Below, in pieces: positions 1 through 10,863 of a DNA stretch of 64,000 nucleotides (positions are counted from its first letter, which is position 1; every line of letters starts with the position of its first letter). The notes below the pieces were generated by a model. That model had not been told where the DNA came from. It made no database searches and worked only from the letters and a program-made list of their open reading frames with translations. The DNA is from Datisca glomerata (taxonomy: Eukaryota; Streptophyta; Magnoliopsida; Cucurbitales; Datiscaceae), in contig QANY01007421.1 in the NCBI GenBank assembly GCA_003255025.1, positions 1,054,001-1,118,000 on the forward strand, written 5' to 3'. The translations under genes and the position numbers were made by a program.

Positions 1-2281
1 AATCTAAAAATTGAGACATAAAGATATTCATTTCAAGATCGTCATACAAGACAGCGTTCTTGACATCTGTTTGCCAAAACTCGTAAATAAGATGAGCTGC
101 AAATGATACAATATCTTTATAGACACGAACTTGGCTACTAGTGAAAATGATCTGCTATACTTAATATCCTCTCTCAAAGTATGGCATTTCTCAGTCAGTC
201 TAGCCCTAAAGATCTTGACCTTGCGCCTTGTCTCACTTTCGTTTGTAGATCTTTAGCACCCAATACTTTACGGCTTCTACAAGCTTCCATACTTCATTAG
301 AGTTAATGAAATCATTTTTAGATTTCATTGCTTGAAACCAATTATTTACTTTACATCATTTACAACCTCTATGCAGTTTCTGGGATCTGAGTCATATTCC
401 TCTGAGATGGACTCAAAAGTCTATCCCTTGAACAGGAATCTCTCACTTGGTCGTGATCCTCCCCCACTACAATGTAGTGATTGTGATCTAGCATATGTTC
501 CAATAAGATTACCATATATGACTCTCCTAGGAACATTTACTTCTCACATGAATGAAAAACGCTTCCACTACAATAAGGTTCTGTACTAGTAGGAAACACT
601 TCATTCTTATTCTCTTGATTAACTAAATTCTAAAAAACTTTTGGACCTATCTATTGTCAACTGGATTAGGTGACATATGCACCATCAAAAAATTCTTCTA
701 AGTTTGTGTGCGTCTAGATATTCCTTTTGAAATATAGTCATCTTCTAGGAATACAATGTTTAGACTTACGAACATTTCTTATTATTGGTACTATAATAAT
801 AAATAACCGACATTCCATTTTGAATAGCTTATAGTTAAATTTCATTTTGATCTACCATCTAGCTTGGTAACATTCTCTTTTAGCATGTGTACTGGACATC
901 CACATATATGAAGGTTATGTAAATTAGGTTTATGAACATTTCATAATTCTTGTGGTGTTTCAAGAACTGGTAAAGATGAGTTAGATTCAAAATACGTAAT
1001 CTATAAAGTTAATCCTCAAAAAGAAAATAGACCAGTTAAATAACTATACATGGATCTCATCATGTTAAAAGAAAAACATTTCTCCAACTAGGATACAATC
1101 CCGATATTTAGATCATAGTCTGTGAATGTCATTAAGAGGTATTTACTTCTTTGATCAAATCGAAAAGACATAGTTTGTGTCTCCAATTCCTTCTCAACTT
1201 TCATTTTAAACTATTTGATTTCTTAAAAATTTTAGAATCGAGAAATATAAGACAAACATAGTCATATCTAGAGTATTCATCAATAAAATTGATATTATAC
1301 CCATAGCCATCCATTTGCTAGACTATCACTTGTCCACTCAAGTAGTATACTCCATCACTAATGTCACAGACCTTTACATCCTTCTATCTCAAAAAAGACT
1401 ATTGGTCATATACTTATCAATAATGAATTCACTTACTTGTAAGAGTTTATAAATTTAAAACCATGAAGCATGTCTCTTACTAGTCCTCGAATCATACTAA
1501 AGTTATATGACCTAGACATATTTTATAGACGTATAGTTGACTTGAGAAACTTTTCTCTTCTATAATGTACTATGTATACATTATTTTACTCCATATCATG
1601 CAAGAAAAATTTGAAATAAATATACTATCCAAAATAATACATATGCCTCTATCCTAAGAACAACACGCAATACCTCTCAATTAGTTTTCTAGTTTCTTAG
1701 AACATTCACAAAGAATATTGATTGTGATTAGTGATTTCTGAGTCTCCACACCAGGATGTAGTAAAAACAATCGCTATCTGGAGTTCCTAGTTAAAAATTT
1801 CTACATGTACTATAGTTTAATCATGAATTGATGTGAGGAATCAGCTCAGGTATCTAAGACCATATCGATCTGGGTTTCCTATCGATTTTAACTTTAGGAA
1901 TCTCTTTCTAGTTGAATAAAAAACAACCATAAGGATATGATTATCAACCAGAGTTTCATTTGCCACCTAAGTGTTTAACGTTACCGTTCAGATATCTTAT
2001 TAAAGATTAATAATTATATCAGCTTCCATGAATAATGAATTTACTATAGTTCCAAACATATTTATCAAATAATGACACTATGTAACATGGAACTAAAAAT
2101 CAATCTATCTACATAGTCAATCTTAATTTTATTCTGCTGAGTATAACTCTAAGAAAACTCTAGCGCAACGTTAATTAGGAGTGTACTTGCTTCCTTTTAC
2201 AATTAGATTAAATTCCTAGTCAAAATCCATTAATGTCAATAATATTTTTAATAAAAATGCTAATGGGCTCATGGATAACAT
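1..2281 (-). pseudogene. Copia gag-pol remnant (family D copy 1)
   Basis: Read from right to left. A gag start lies at 2281, with an SPLA-type N-terminus followed by in-frame stops. A degenerate aspartic-protease motif, DSEITNH in place of the usual DSGATNH, lies near 1715-1750. The end of the integrase region (GCPVHML) lies near 885-925. The start of RVT_2 reverse transcriptase (QAMKS) lies near 310-350, and the block WQTDVKNAVL near 35-80. Frames change several times and stops are frequent, so nothing is translatable as a whole. A protein of this type would normally be a polyprotein giving virus-like-particle gag, protease, integrase, reverse transcriptase and RNase H. The gag zinc knuckle is missing through an internal deletion near 1770. 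The 85-codon plus-strand ORF at 332-589 is antisense to this coding region. Confidence 0.75.
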
Positions 2282-3762
2282 TTTAGCTACCGAAAAATAA
2301 TAAAATTCTCAATCATTACAAACCCATTCTAACTAAAGCATACATCATTACATGAAAAATAAAAACTCAAAAAAAAAACATGCAATGTACGCAACGGTAT
2401 TCCAACTCTTATAAACATACTCACGCGTAGGCAGAGTGCACATTTAAAAAAATTAGGTAGGATAGTCCAATCTAATTAATTACCAATATGGTATTAAGAC
2501 ATAGTAATCCTACTAATCTAGTATTAATATCTAGCAATTAACTAATGTTCAACTTTGGTCTTTTGAAATAAGTAGTAAGAATCGCTTAGGCGGGATACTA
2601 CAAAAACGAGTCAAGTGTATACCATTATTTCACCCTCAGACTTATGACAAGTGGATAACTCCTGCTTAGGCAGATCATTTCTAGTTATTCACTTATCAAG
2701 GTGATCACTACGAAGATCATACATGTAATATATGATACTTCAGATACCTTCTTTTAGGGAGCTTCCAAGATTGAAGACGAGGTACCGTAACAACATACTA
2801 TGATCAAATAATGGAGACCGTGAGTTTCGATTAAGAATCTCGCTCCCACTTGATTTTCTTAATTACGTGAGTTTTTATTACCGTGGGTTACTAAGTGATA
2901 TTAGGTAATTAGCCAACATAATCTTATCAACCTACTATGATTAAACAAGCATGCTCAATTAATATTATATTTAAGTTAATATAATTTTATCTAAATTCTA
3001 ATAATCTCACAATTTAATTAACAGAAAATTAAATATCTAACGAGATTATTAAAATTAAAAATTCCATTTATATAAAACTAATAACATGCTTCTAGAGTTA
3101 GTCATTTTATTCCCTAATCGATTATGCTTAATTTTATCTTCATTATGCAATCACAATTGCTTATCCTTTTAATAACCTAAAGCCACATGGTATCTAAATA
3201 TGATGTGTATAAAATAAAATTATCTAAGCAGGTTGGGTATAAAATATAATAAACAAAATAAAAGGGTATAAAAGAAATATTAAAATATACCCTATCATTG
3301 CATAACCCTAACTTATCTTAATCTAAAGCCTAAAACTGACCTTCAAGATAGGCTGAGATTGATCCCTGGCACGGGAAACGTCACCACTTGTTAAATACCC
3401 TTGATCTCACCATGGATTGCACCTGCTGGCCACCGTCGAGCGTCACCCACTGCCTCACGAGATTGATCCCGTTCCAACGAACCAAACCAGAAAATAGAAA
3501 AATTCTCATCACTCCCCGATACATCAAATTCAGCCTAATATTTCACAGGGAAAACATCATAATCTCGTCTTCTTCATGAAAAAAAATTCTAGGTCTTTGA
3601 GTTATCTTTCCGGAAGATTTCGGATCGTCTCAAGCCGACATTGGATCCGAAAGTTATGATTCAAATACAGAGTATGTCCGTGCTACCATCTTTTATGTGG
3701 ACGCTAGTTTTCATCTGTTTTTCGATTCACTTTTCGTGCTGTTTTGATCTCCACCCGATACC
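1..3762 (-). mobile_element. Ty1/copia retrotransposon, family D copy 1, truncated
   Basis: The reverse complement of this stretch matches 27040-30900 almost throughout, covering leader, gag start, protease, integrase end and reverse-transcriptase start. It is therefore a second copy of the same copia family, in the opposite orientation. The 3' end runs off the window. The 5' end stops at about 3762, where a minisatellite begins, so no 5' LTR or primer site is present. The long leader (about 2282-3760) is non-coding. Relative to the copy at 26350-32200 it lacks roughly 250 bp that include the gag zinc knuckle, but it keeps part of the reverse transcriptase that the other copy has lost. Confidence 0.85.
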
Positions 3763-4076
3763 AATCTATTACAGGGGTGTTTGAAACATTTTTGGGTCAA
3801 TCAATGATATATCATTGATTGAATGATAATCCAATTGCGCCAATCTATTACAGAGACGTTTGAAATATTTTGGGGTTGATCAATGATATATTATTGACTG
3901 ACTGATCATCTAATCACCCCAATCTATTATATGAGTGTTTAAAATATGTTGGGGTCAATCAAGGATATAACATTGATTGATTGATCATCCAATTGCATCA
4001 ATCTATTTTAGGGATGTTTAAAACATTTTTGGGTCGTTCGATGATATATCACTATTGATTGACCTGAAAATGTTTG
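3761..4076. repeat. 79-bp minisatellite, four copies
   Basis: The unit starts with CCAATCTATTA and recurs at 3761, 3840, 3919 and 3998, giving a constant 79-bp period over four imperfect copies. Each unit contains an internal near-palindrome of the form TCAATGATATATCATTGA. The array abuts the truncated 5' end of the family D copia at 3762, so it either marks the breakpoint or was already the target sequence. Confidence 0.9.
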
Positions 4077-4634
4077 ATTTTGATATAGTTAATGATTAAT
4101 TAATTGTCTCATCTCATTGCTTAAATATAGAGTATCAATTCATGCTAGACATCAATAAGATATGTTTACCGCTAAAGTTACATTTTGACTACCTACAATT
4201 AAGAAATAAAATTTAGAAAACCATTAAAGTTCTTAAAAAAAATGATGATAAAATTAATCAAAAATAAAAAGAAATTAATTTAAAAATATGTAAAAACATG
4301 GACAATATTGTCTCTTTATTTTTCAATCAATAAATGATTGATGATGTGTAACAAAAATTTTCTATTTCTCTAAAATTAAAAATAACCTACTTTGTTTTAA
4401 ATGAGGTTTAAAAGTTATATATTCGGCCAATTAAATTTAAAATTGCTCAATTTGATGAAAGCCTAATGGCAAATAACTAAAAGCAACTAAAGCCATGTAC
4501 CGAACAAAACTATTTATCATTGGAAAATTTATTTTCTCTCTAGAATAGAGAGAGGTTGTCGTCGGCTTTCTAGTCGACGGTGAGGGGCTTGCATTTTTCT
4601 TCTTCTTCTCAAGCCGAATTCTTTCTTTCCGGTG
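4077..4634. other. AT-rich spacer, no gene seen
   Basis: Low-complexity AT-rich sequence. The only open frame, on the minus strand at 4437-4730, overlaps the start of the LINE ORF1 remnant and shows no recognisable domain. Confidence 0.6.
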
Positions 4635-5499
4635 ATGGATTCTGATCTGTTGGGGAGATTGGAAAATTGCCAACTCACGGAGGAGGAATGGTCTGAGACC
4701 ATCATTCCTAGAGAGGCAGCGTTTATGCAAATTGAGAATGCTCGTTAAGCTTAATGGGAAGAATTTTTATTAACAGGAAATATAATATGGCAGGACTGGA
4801 AAGAGCTCTTTCTAGAGCTTGGAATGTTTCAGAGGATATTAGATTTGTGGCTGTTGATAAGGACCTCTTTCAGATCTTTCTTCCTTTGAAAAGACTGACT
4901 AATTTGGTGACCAAGAATGGACCATGGCTCTTCGAACAAAATATGTTCGTTGTTCGTAGGTGGAGTCCTGGAATGTCTATTGATATAAGGGAATTATGTG
5001 TGACGGGGTTTTGGATTCAGATCCATGGCCTCCCATTGGAGTGCAGAAAAAACAAAGTGGGTGAACTGATTGGCAATAAAGTGGTAGAGTAGTAGATTCT
5101 GATGATGGCAAACTCAGGAATGGCATTGAGAGAGATTGTTTTGTCAGGGTGAAGGTGGATTTCAATATCAGTAACCCTCTTTTGAGAGGGTCTTTCATCA
5201 ACTTTGAAGGCAAAAAACAGTGGGTGAATTTTAAATACGAACGTTTTCCAAGGTTTTGCTCTTCTTGTGGGAGAATCAAATATCTGGACATCTCGTGCCA
5301 AGGAGAAGTTACGGTGAAAGGAAGGAGGGATAGCTCTGGTGTGGGTTACGGTGAGGAGCTTGTGGCTTTCATGGCTCCGTCGAGGAAAATATTTGGAGAG
5401 GATAGACGTGAAGATAGGAGCACGGGTACTAGTTCGCCGGATTCCTCCTCTCGACGGCGGTGGAATCAACGGAGCCAATCCTGTTTTGGGGACAACTGA
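4635..5499 (+). pseudogene. LINE ORF1 (DUF4283 plus zf-CCHC_4) remnant
   Basis: A start at 4635 opens MDSDLLGRL, typical of plant LINE ORF1, and hits a stop at 4746. The reading then continues in another frame from 4754 with the DUF4283 fold. Visible blocks are GRIFINRK, a WNV near the middle, GPWLFEQNMFVV and the W-x-QIHGLP motif. After a further stop and frame change near 5092, a zinc-knuckle-like block CSSCGRIKYLDISC lies at about 5260-5300, in which the usual GH of the knuckle is altered. ORF1 proteins of L1-type plant LINEs bind element RNA during retrotransposition. At least two frame disruptions make this a dead copy. The open frame ends at 5499, just before the GA tract. Confidence 0.85.
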
Positions 5500-5520
5500 A
5501 ATATGGTGGCATTTATTGCA

Positions 5521-6233
5521 GAGAGGGAGAGAGGGAGAGAAAGCGATTGAGAATGAGAGTGGGAGAGGTGCAGATAGAGAGAAAGAGAGGGGGTGAGAGA
5601 AGAGAGAGGGAGTGATAGAGAGATGGAGAGAGAGAGGGAAGGGATAGAGAAGAGAGAAGGATGAAGAGTGAGAGAGAGAGATGGAGAAAGAGAGAGAAAG
5701 TGTGAGTATGAGAGAGAGGGGGGAGAGAGAGAGAAAGAAAGAGAGAGAGGGAGAGGGAGAGCAAAGGGGCAAGAGAGTGTGATATAAAGAGAGGGGAGAG
5801 AGAGCGAGAGAGTGAGAGAGGGACAGAGAGAAAGAAATAAGGAGAGGGGAGTGAGAGAGGATGAGAGATAGAGCGAGAAAGTGTGAGAGAGGGAGAGAGA
5901 GGGAGAGATGGAGAGGGAGACAGAGATAGGGTAAGAGAGACAGAGAGGGAACGAGAGACGGTGAGAGAGATATAGAAAGGTAACGAGAGATAGAGAGAGA
6001 TGGAGAGAGGGAGAGGGGGGGAGTGAGGGGGAGAGAGGGACTAAGAGAGGGCGAGAGAGAAAAAGTGAGAGGGGGAGAGAGCGAGAAGAGAGAGTGAGAT
6101 AACGAGAGGGGGAGAGAAGGAGAGACAAAGAGAGAAAAAGAGAGAGAGAAGGGGGGAGAGAGAGGGAGAAAGAGAGAGCTAGAAAGAAAGAGCGAGAGAT
6201 TAAGCAAGTGAGAGGGAGAAAGAGAGCGAGTGA

Positions 6234-6288
<55 letters not shown>

Positions 6289-6329
6289 GAGAGAGGGAGA
6301 GAGGAGAAAGGGAGAGGGAGAGAGAGAGA
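5521..6329. repeat. GA-rich polypurine tract, about 800 bp
   Basis: The plus strand is almost entirely A and G, made of GAGAGA and GGGAGA variants with few pyrimidines. An uninterrupted (AG)n run of about 40 bp lies at 6239-6280. The antisense open frames of up to 396 codons here are Ser/Leu/Pro low complexity forced by the repeat. It sits inside or at the end of LINE ORF1 sequence. Such mirror-symmetric purine tracts can form triplex DNA and can bind plant GAGA-binding (BBR/BPC) proteins; both are known properties of GA repeats, not shown here. Confidence 0.95.
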
Positions 6330-6843
6330 TTCCCTCAAAGGAAATGTTCCTTCTGAGGAGCTTATCTCAAGGAATCCGGAGATGGCAGTTATGGAAGAAA
6401 ACTTGGGAGTTCACTTGGAGAAGGGTATAACTTAAGAGACTCAACGCCTACTTTATATGAAGTAGTGGACCCACCTAGTAATAAGTGTCATCAAGGGAAT
6501 TATTTTCCTTTCTTAGCTGCTGGTGACGATGCAAAACAATGGTAGAAGTGGAAGCTTGCCAAATGGGCTGGAGGGACAGCCAATTGATGAAGACCCGTTT
6601 GGTTTGGGGTCTGCCATCCTTAGATCATAGCGGGCTTCTTTCTCTTCGGGCCAATATGCAACTCAGAAAATGAAGGGAAACAAGAAACGGTCCAGAAGCA
6701 AATGTGGCAGTAGCTCAGGCAGTCCTGGATTGGCCCAGAACATGAACCAGCAAGCTACTTGGGGGTAAACAAAAGTTGGACGGTTTGACTCTAGGTGCTT
6801 CTACGGGGAATGGTTTTTCTCCTTTTAAAAACTCTAAAGACGT
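6330..6843 (+). pseudogene. Possible C-terminal part of the LINE ORF1
   Basis: This stretch is higher in GC than its surroundings and reads as short Gly/Ser/Gln/Asn-rich pieces in changing frames, for example NMNQQATWG near 6745. That resembles the unstructured tail that follows the zinc knuckle in plant LINE ORF1 proteins. No conserved domain is visible and stops are frequent. The assignment rests mainly on continuity with 4635-5499 across the GA tract. Confidence 0.35.
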
Positions 6844-8793
6844 TGATACTGGTCGCAGCGAAAGCGCGTGATGTTTTAAAAAATTAAATTTTTTAATAAA
6901 ATAAAATTTATGTAATATTACGATAAATAAATAAAAAAATTTATTGAAAACTCTTTTTCAATCAGTCATTATCCATGATATATTTATAAGTTAAATCTAC
7001 AACATGTAAGATTAAGAATCATATACCTCTTGTAATCTATATCAAGTGTTTTTGCAAAAACCGATCGATCATCCGTTCCCACGAAATCGTTTCAACGGTC
7101 AGTAGACTCCGAGATCCACATCAAGATCTTCCAAATCAATTTTTAACGTACTAAGACATGTGTGAGCACGTAGAATATTACAAGACATTTTTTCTGTCTT
7201 TAGATGTTCTCAACACATGAGATCTAGAGATTTATTGAGAACGACTTTAGTGAGATGACTCTCTAAAAAACATGATATCACAGAAAAAAATCTCTCTGAC
7301 ACCAATCGTGTTCTCCATTCAACTCTTGATTGACGAACTAATCATCTGATCAACTGATTCTCTACTCTTTTTTCAACAACTTAGGCCATTGAAATAATAT
7401 CTGTATATATTTTAAATAATGGCGTATCATATTTTTAGGGATAAACTAAAATAATATTTAATTATAAAATTATCAATTATAGTGGGACCCACTATAGTGC
7501 CATGTTGGTTTGGGAAATATACATTGGTCCAAAACATATTATTTTATCTTCGCTTCTTTTATTTACTAATTATCCAATGTTTAGAAAATAATAATTAATT
7601 AGTTTGAACATTAATATTTGCTCTTTACTACTTTAGTGACGAACCCATCACATATGGGCTGGGGAAGTATATCTTGGTCCAAAACACATTTTCGGTCCAA
7701 CTTGTATTATTTTTCATTCTTATCTTTATAAGCTACTCTTGATATCGAATGAAACCACATGAATAAAACTATAAGATTCAAATACTCGGTGAATTTATCT
7801 TCATAAATCCCCGACCTATATAATCCTAATATCGTACGACTCCAATATAGGTCTGATGCTGAATCAACTCTCAATTCATGCGTGCTACATTTTTTGTTGG
7901 TAAAAATAAACACTTTTTATTTCACGGTCCACAAAATATTTTACTATATTACCTTCGTGAATATCAGTAACAAGAGTTGGATGTAAAATTATTGTTTTAC
8001 CCCACTAGTTATTGTTTTTTTAACTGTTTTATTGACTATGAATAAGAAAAACATAACAATGATTCATTTCATATTTATTTATTCACACAGTTTGCCATGT
8101 CCTATTCGATGATTCATTTCATCAAGTACCTGGCCATATTTATTTATTCACACACACATCAATAAAGCATAAAGTGATATTGTTGCATTTTGTAATTTCA
8201 CCATGAATTTCATATCTGTGAATCGCGTAACTCTAACATAGTTGAATCATGATCCCAACAGCTGAGGTATTGCCTGACAATTCGAACTCACTCATTTGGC
8301 GTATCAAAGACCGCAAGTAACTAAGTCAAGTTTCATATTCACCTCATGATTAAGGTAATCATGAAAATATCCTTAAGGTGTAAACAATTAGATTTAGAGC
8401 TAGATAAATGACTTTACTCCAAACTAATTTGCTACTGGTCTATTCAACATATTCTATAACATGTCTAGGTCAACCGTTAGAGTCTCCACTCCCATGCCCC
8501 AAGAATGGCATCATTTGGTTCAACCTAAGAGTCATAATCGGACCGATTACCTAGTCGATCCTAAGACTGCGAATAACATTTTGAAATATTTCAGAAGAGT
8601 TTGTCTGGAAGACCCCTCAATCTTTACTCTTCTTATGTTGATAATAGTTTCAGAACTTGAGTAAATTATAAACATACTTTAATTAATAGAAAAACTTTAA
8701 TTTATTCATTAAATTTAATAATACAAAATGTTTGAAAAATAACTAAATACTCATAAATTTTTATTACACCTTATTTTATAGACATAATTCCAA
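6844..8793 (-). mobile_element. Chimeric copia 3' LTR (family B outer part, family A inner part)
   Basis: On the minus strand the LTR starts TGTTGGAATTATGTC at 8793, directly after the polypurine tract. From 8793 to about 7506 it matches the 5' LTR at 15437-17244 (family B). From about 7505 to 6844 it instead matches the last 650 bp of the family A LTR at 10864-12690, ending in a GCTGCGACCAGTATCA-type terminus. At the joint a short family B segment (about 7508-7540) is present twice, the second time at about 7655-7692. No clear 5-bp target duplication is seen. Confidence 0.75.
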
Positions 8794-8807
8794 CAACCTC
8801 CCACTTA
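8794..8807 (-). other. Polypurine tract of family B copia
   Basis: The minus strand reads AAGTGGGAGGT immediately before the LTR start TGTTGGAATT. This is the usual position of the plus-strand primer for copia elements. Confidence 0.8.
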
Positions 8808-8847
8808 GACTAAAGTAGACGTGTACAATCTCATATCCCCATGCCCT

Positions 8848-10863
8848 CCAGATGATCATAAAGTACTTTAGTGCTTAAAGTTTTCGTGAATGGATCTGCC
8901 AAGTTGTTAGCCGTCAGTATATGTGTTACTACAACATATCCATGCTGAACAATCTCTCTAATCAGATGATATTTATGCTCTGAATCGCTACAGCCCCACT
9001 GTTATCGCAATAAAGTGTCATGGGCTTGTTAGCTTCTAAAAAAACTTCTAGAGTTTTCAAGAACTTTATAAGCCATACAGCCTCCTTTCCAACTTCACAA
9101 GCTATCACATACTCAGCTTTCATGGTAGAATCAACAATGCAAAATTGCTTGATACTTTTTCACACAACTGCTCCACCGTTCTGGATCAACACCGATCTTG
9201 AAGTGGACCTCCTAGAATCCTTCTCTGCTTGGAAATTAGAATCAGTATACCCCATCATATTCAGGTCAGTACCTGAATACACAAGCATGTAGTTCCTTGT
9301 TCTCCTAAGATACTTAAGGATATGCTTGACGACATTCCAATGCTCGAGTCCAAGATTAGTTTGGAAACGACTCACCACATCCACCGCGTAGGAAATATCT
9401 GGCCTAGTGCAAAGTATTGCATACATGAGACTTCCTACAGCTAAGGCATAGGAAATCTTTCTCATGTCTTCCTCTTCTTGAGGAGTCTTGGGGGAATACT
9501 CCTTGGATAGGCTGACTCCATGCCTGAAAGGAAAATATCCCTTCTTAGAGTATTGCATACTGAAGCGATCCATTTTTTTATTAATATAATATGCTTGAGA
9601 CAGTGTCGATTGTCCATTCTTTCGATAATGAAATATCTGAATACCTAGGACAAATGAAGATTCTCCAAGATCCTTCATATCAAATTACTTTACAAGTCAA
9701 ATCTTGACATCAGATAATTTTCATACATCATTCCCAATTAGCAGAATATCTCCCACATACAATACCAAAAAAATCACATTCCCTTCGTGTATCAACTTAT
9801 ACACACACACTGTACGTCCACTAATTGCTCGAAACTGAAGTTCTTGACAATTTCATCATATCTGTTATCTCACGATTGGGTAGCTTGCTTAAGTCCATAA
9901 ATGGACTTCAGAAGTTTACAAACTTACCCTCTTGGCCTTTCATCATGAACCCGTCTGGTTGAGCCATATGCGCTCTTCAAGATAACCATTCAAAAAGCAG
10001 TCTTGACATCCATCTTCCAGATTTCATAATCGAGGGTAGTAGTAATAGACAGGAGGATCCTCATAGTCAATACCATCCTTTTGGGTATAGCCATTGGCTA
10101 CTAGCCTAGCTTTTAATGTCTCCACATTTCGATCTGGACCTCTTTTTCTCTTATAAATCCATTAACACCCTACGAGTTTTACCCCTTCAGGATGATCTAC
10201 AAGTTTTTTGACTCTGTTCAAGTACATTGATTATATCACAACGTTCATGGCTTTTTGCCATAGTATTATTTCAGGGCCAGCCGTGGCCTGTGAGTAGGTG
10301 ACAGGTTCTTCATGATCCTTATCTGAGACTGCTATTATGGCATCTCCATAAGACATGTACCTGTTAGACTATCTAACAACCCTCCCACTATGTCGAGACT
10401 CCATAGGCTCTGGCTCCTACTGTGGTTCTTCCATTATTGAATTAGAAACAATTCTTGATTGGGGAGTTGGTGTCCTCCCACTCAATTATTCTTCTAGCAC
10501 AAGAGTGTTTCTCGGCTTCACACTTCTTATGTAGTCATCTTCAAGAAAATGCGCATTCGTGCTCACAAATATTTTTTTGTCAATCGGACTATAAAAGATG
10601 TATCCATTCATTCCTTTGGGATATCCTATAAACATGCATAATTTTAATCGACTGGCTAAATTGCCTGTCTTTTGTTTTAGAACATGTATTGGGCACCCAC
10701 ATATTCTAAAGTAGTTAACGGACGACTTTCGTCCATTCCACCTTTCATAGGGCATGTTAGGCATCATCTTCGACGGAACTTGGTTCAGAATGTATGTTGT
10801 TGTTTCCAATGCATATCCCCAGAACGAATCTAAGAGGGATGAGTAACTCATCATGGATCTATA
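8848..10863 (-). pseudogene. Family B copia integrase C-end, reverse transcriptase and RNase H remnant
   Basis: From right to left: an integrase C-terminal part at 10486-10857 (YERWNGRKSS, FIGYPKG, FVSTNAHFLEDDY); RVT_2 reverse transcriptase at about 9680-10480 with stops; an open stretch at 9160-9678 (KDLGESSFVLGIQ, RPDISYAVDVVSRF, YTDSNFQAEKDS); and RNase H to the end motif ADPFTKTLSTKV with a natural stop near 8848. The catalytic YVDD is changed to YVGD at 9748-9762, so the polymerase would be inactive even without the stops. A solo LTR inserted at 10864 separates this part from the upstream integrase half at 12691. Confidence 0.9.

Noticed and set aside
332..589. Plus-strand 85-codon frame with a similar frame at 30321-30713 (minus)
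   Set aside because: The similarity between two frames looked like a conserved gene, but both are antisense to the integrase/polymerase junction of the two family D copia copies.
5017..6338. Minus-strand frames of up to 396 codons rich in Ser, Leu and Pro
   Set aside because: They are forced by the GA-rich purine tract read in antisense; no domain, and several frames are open at once.
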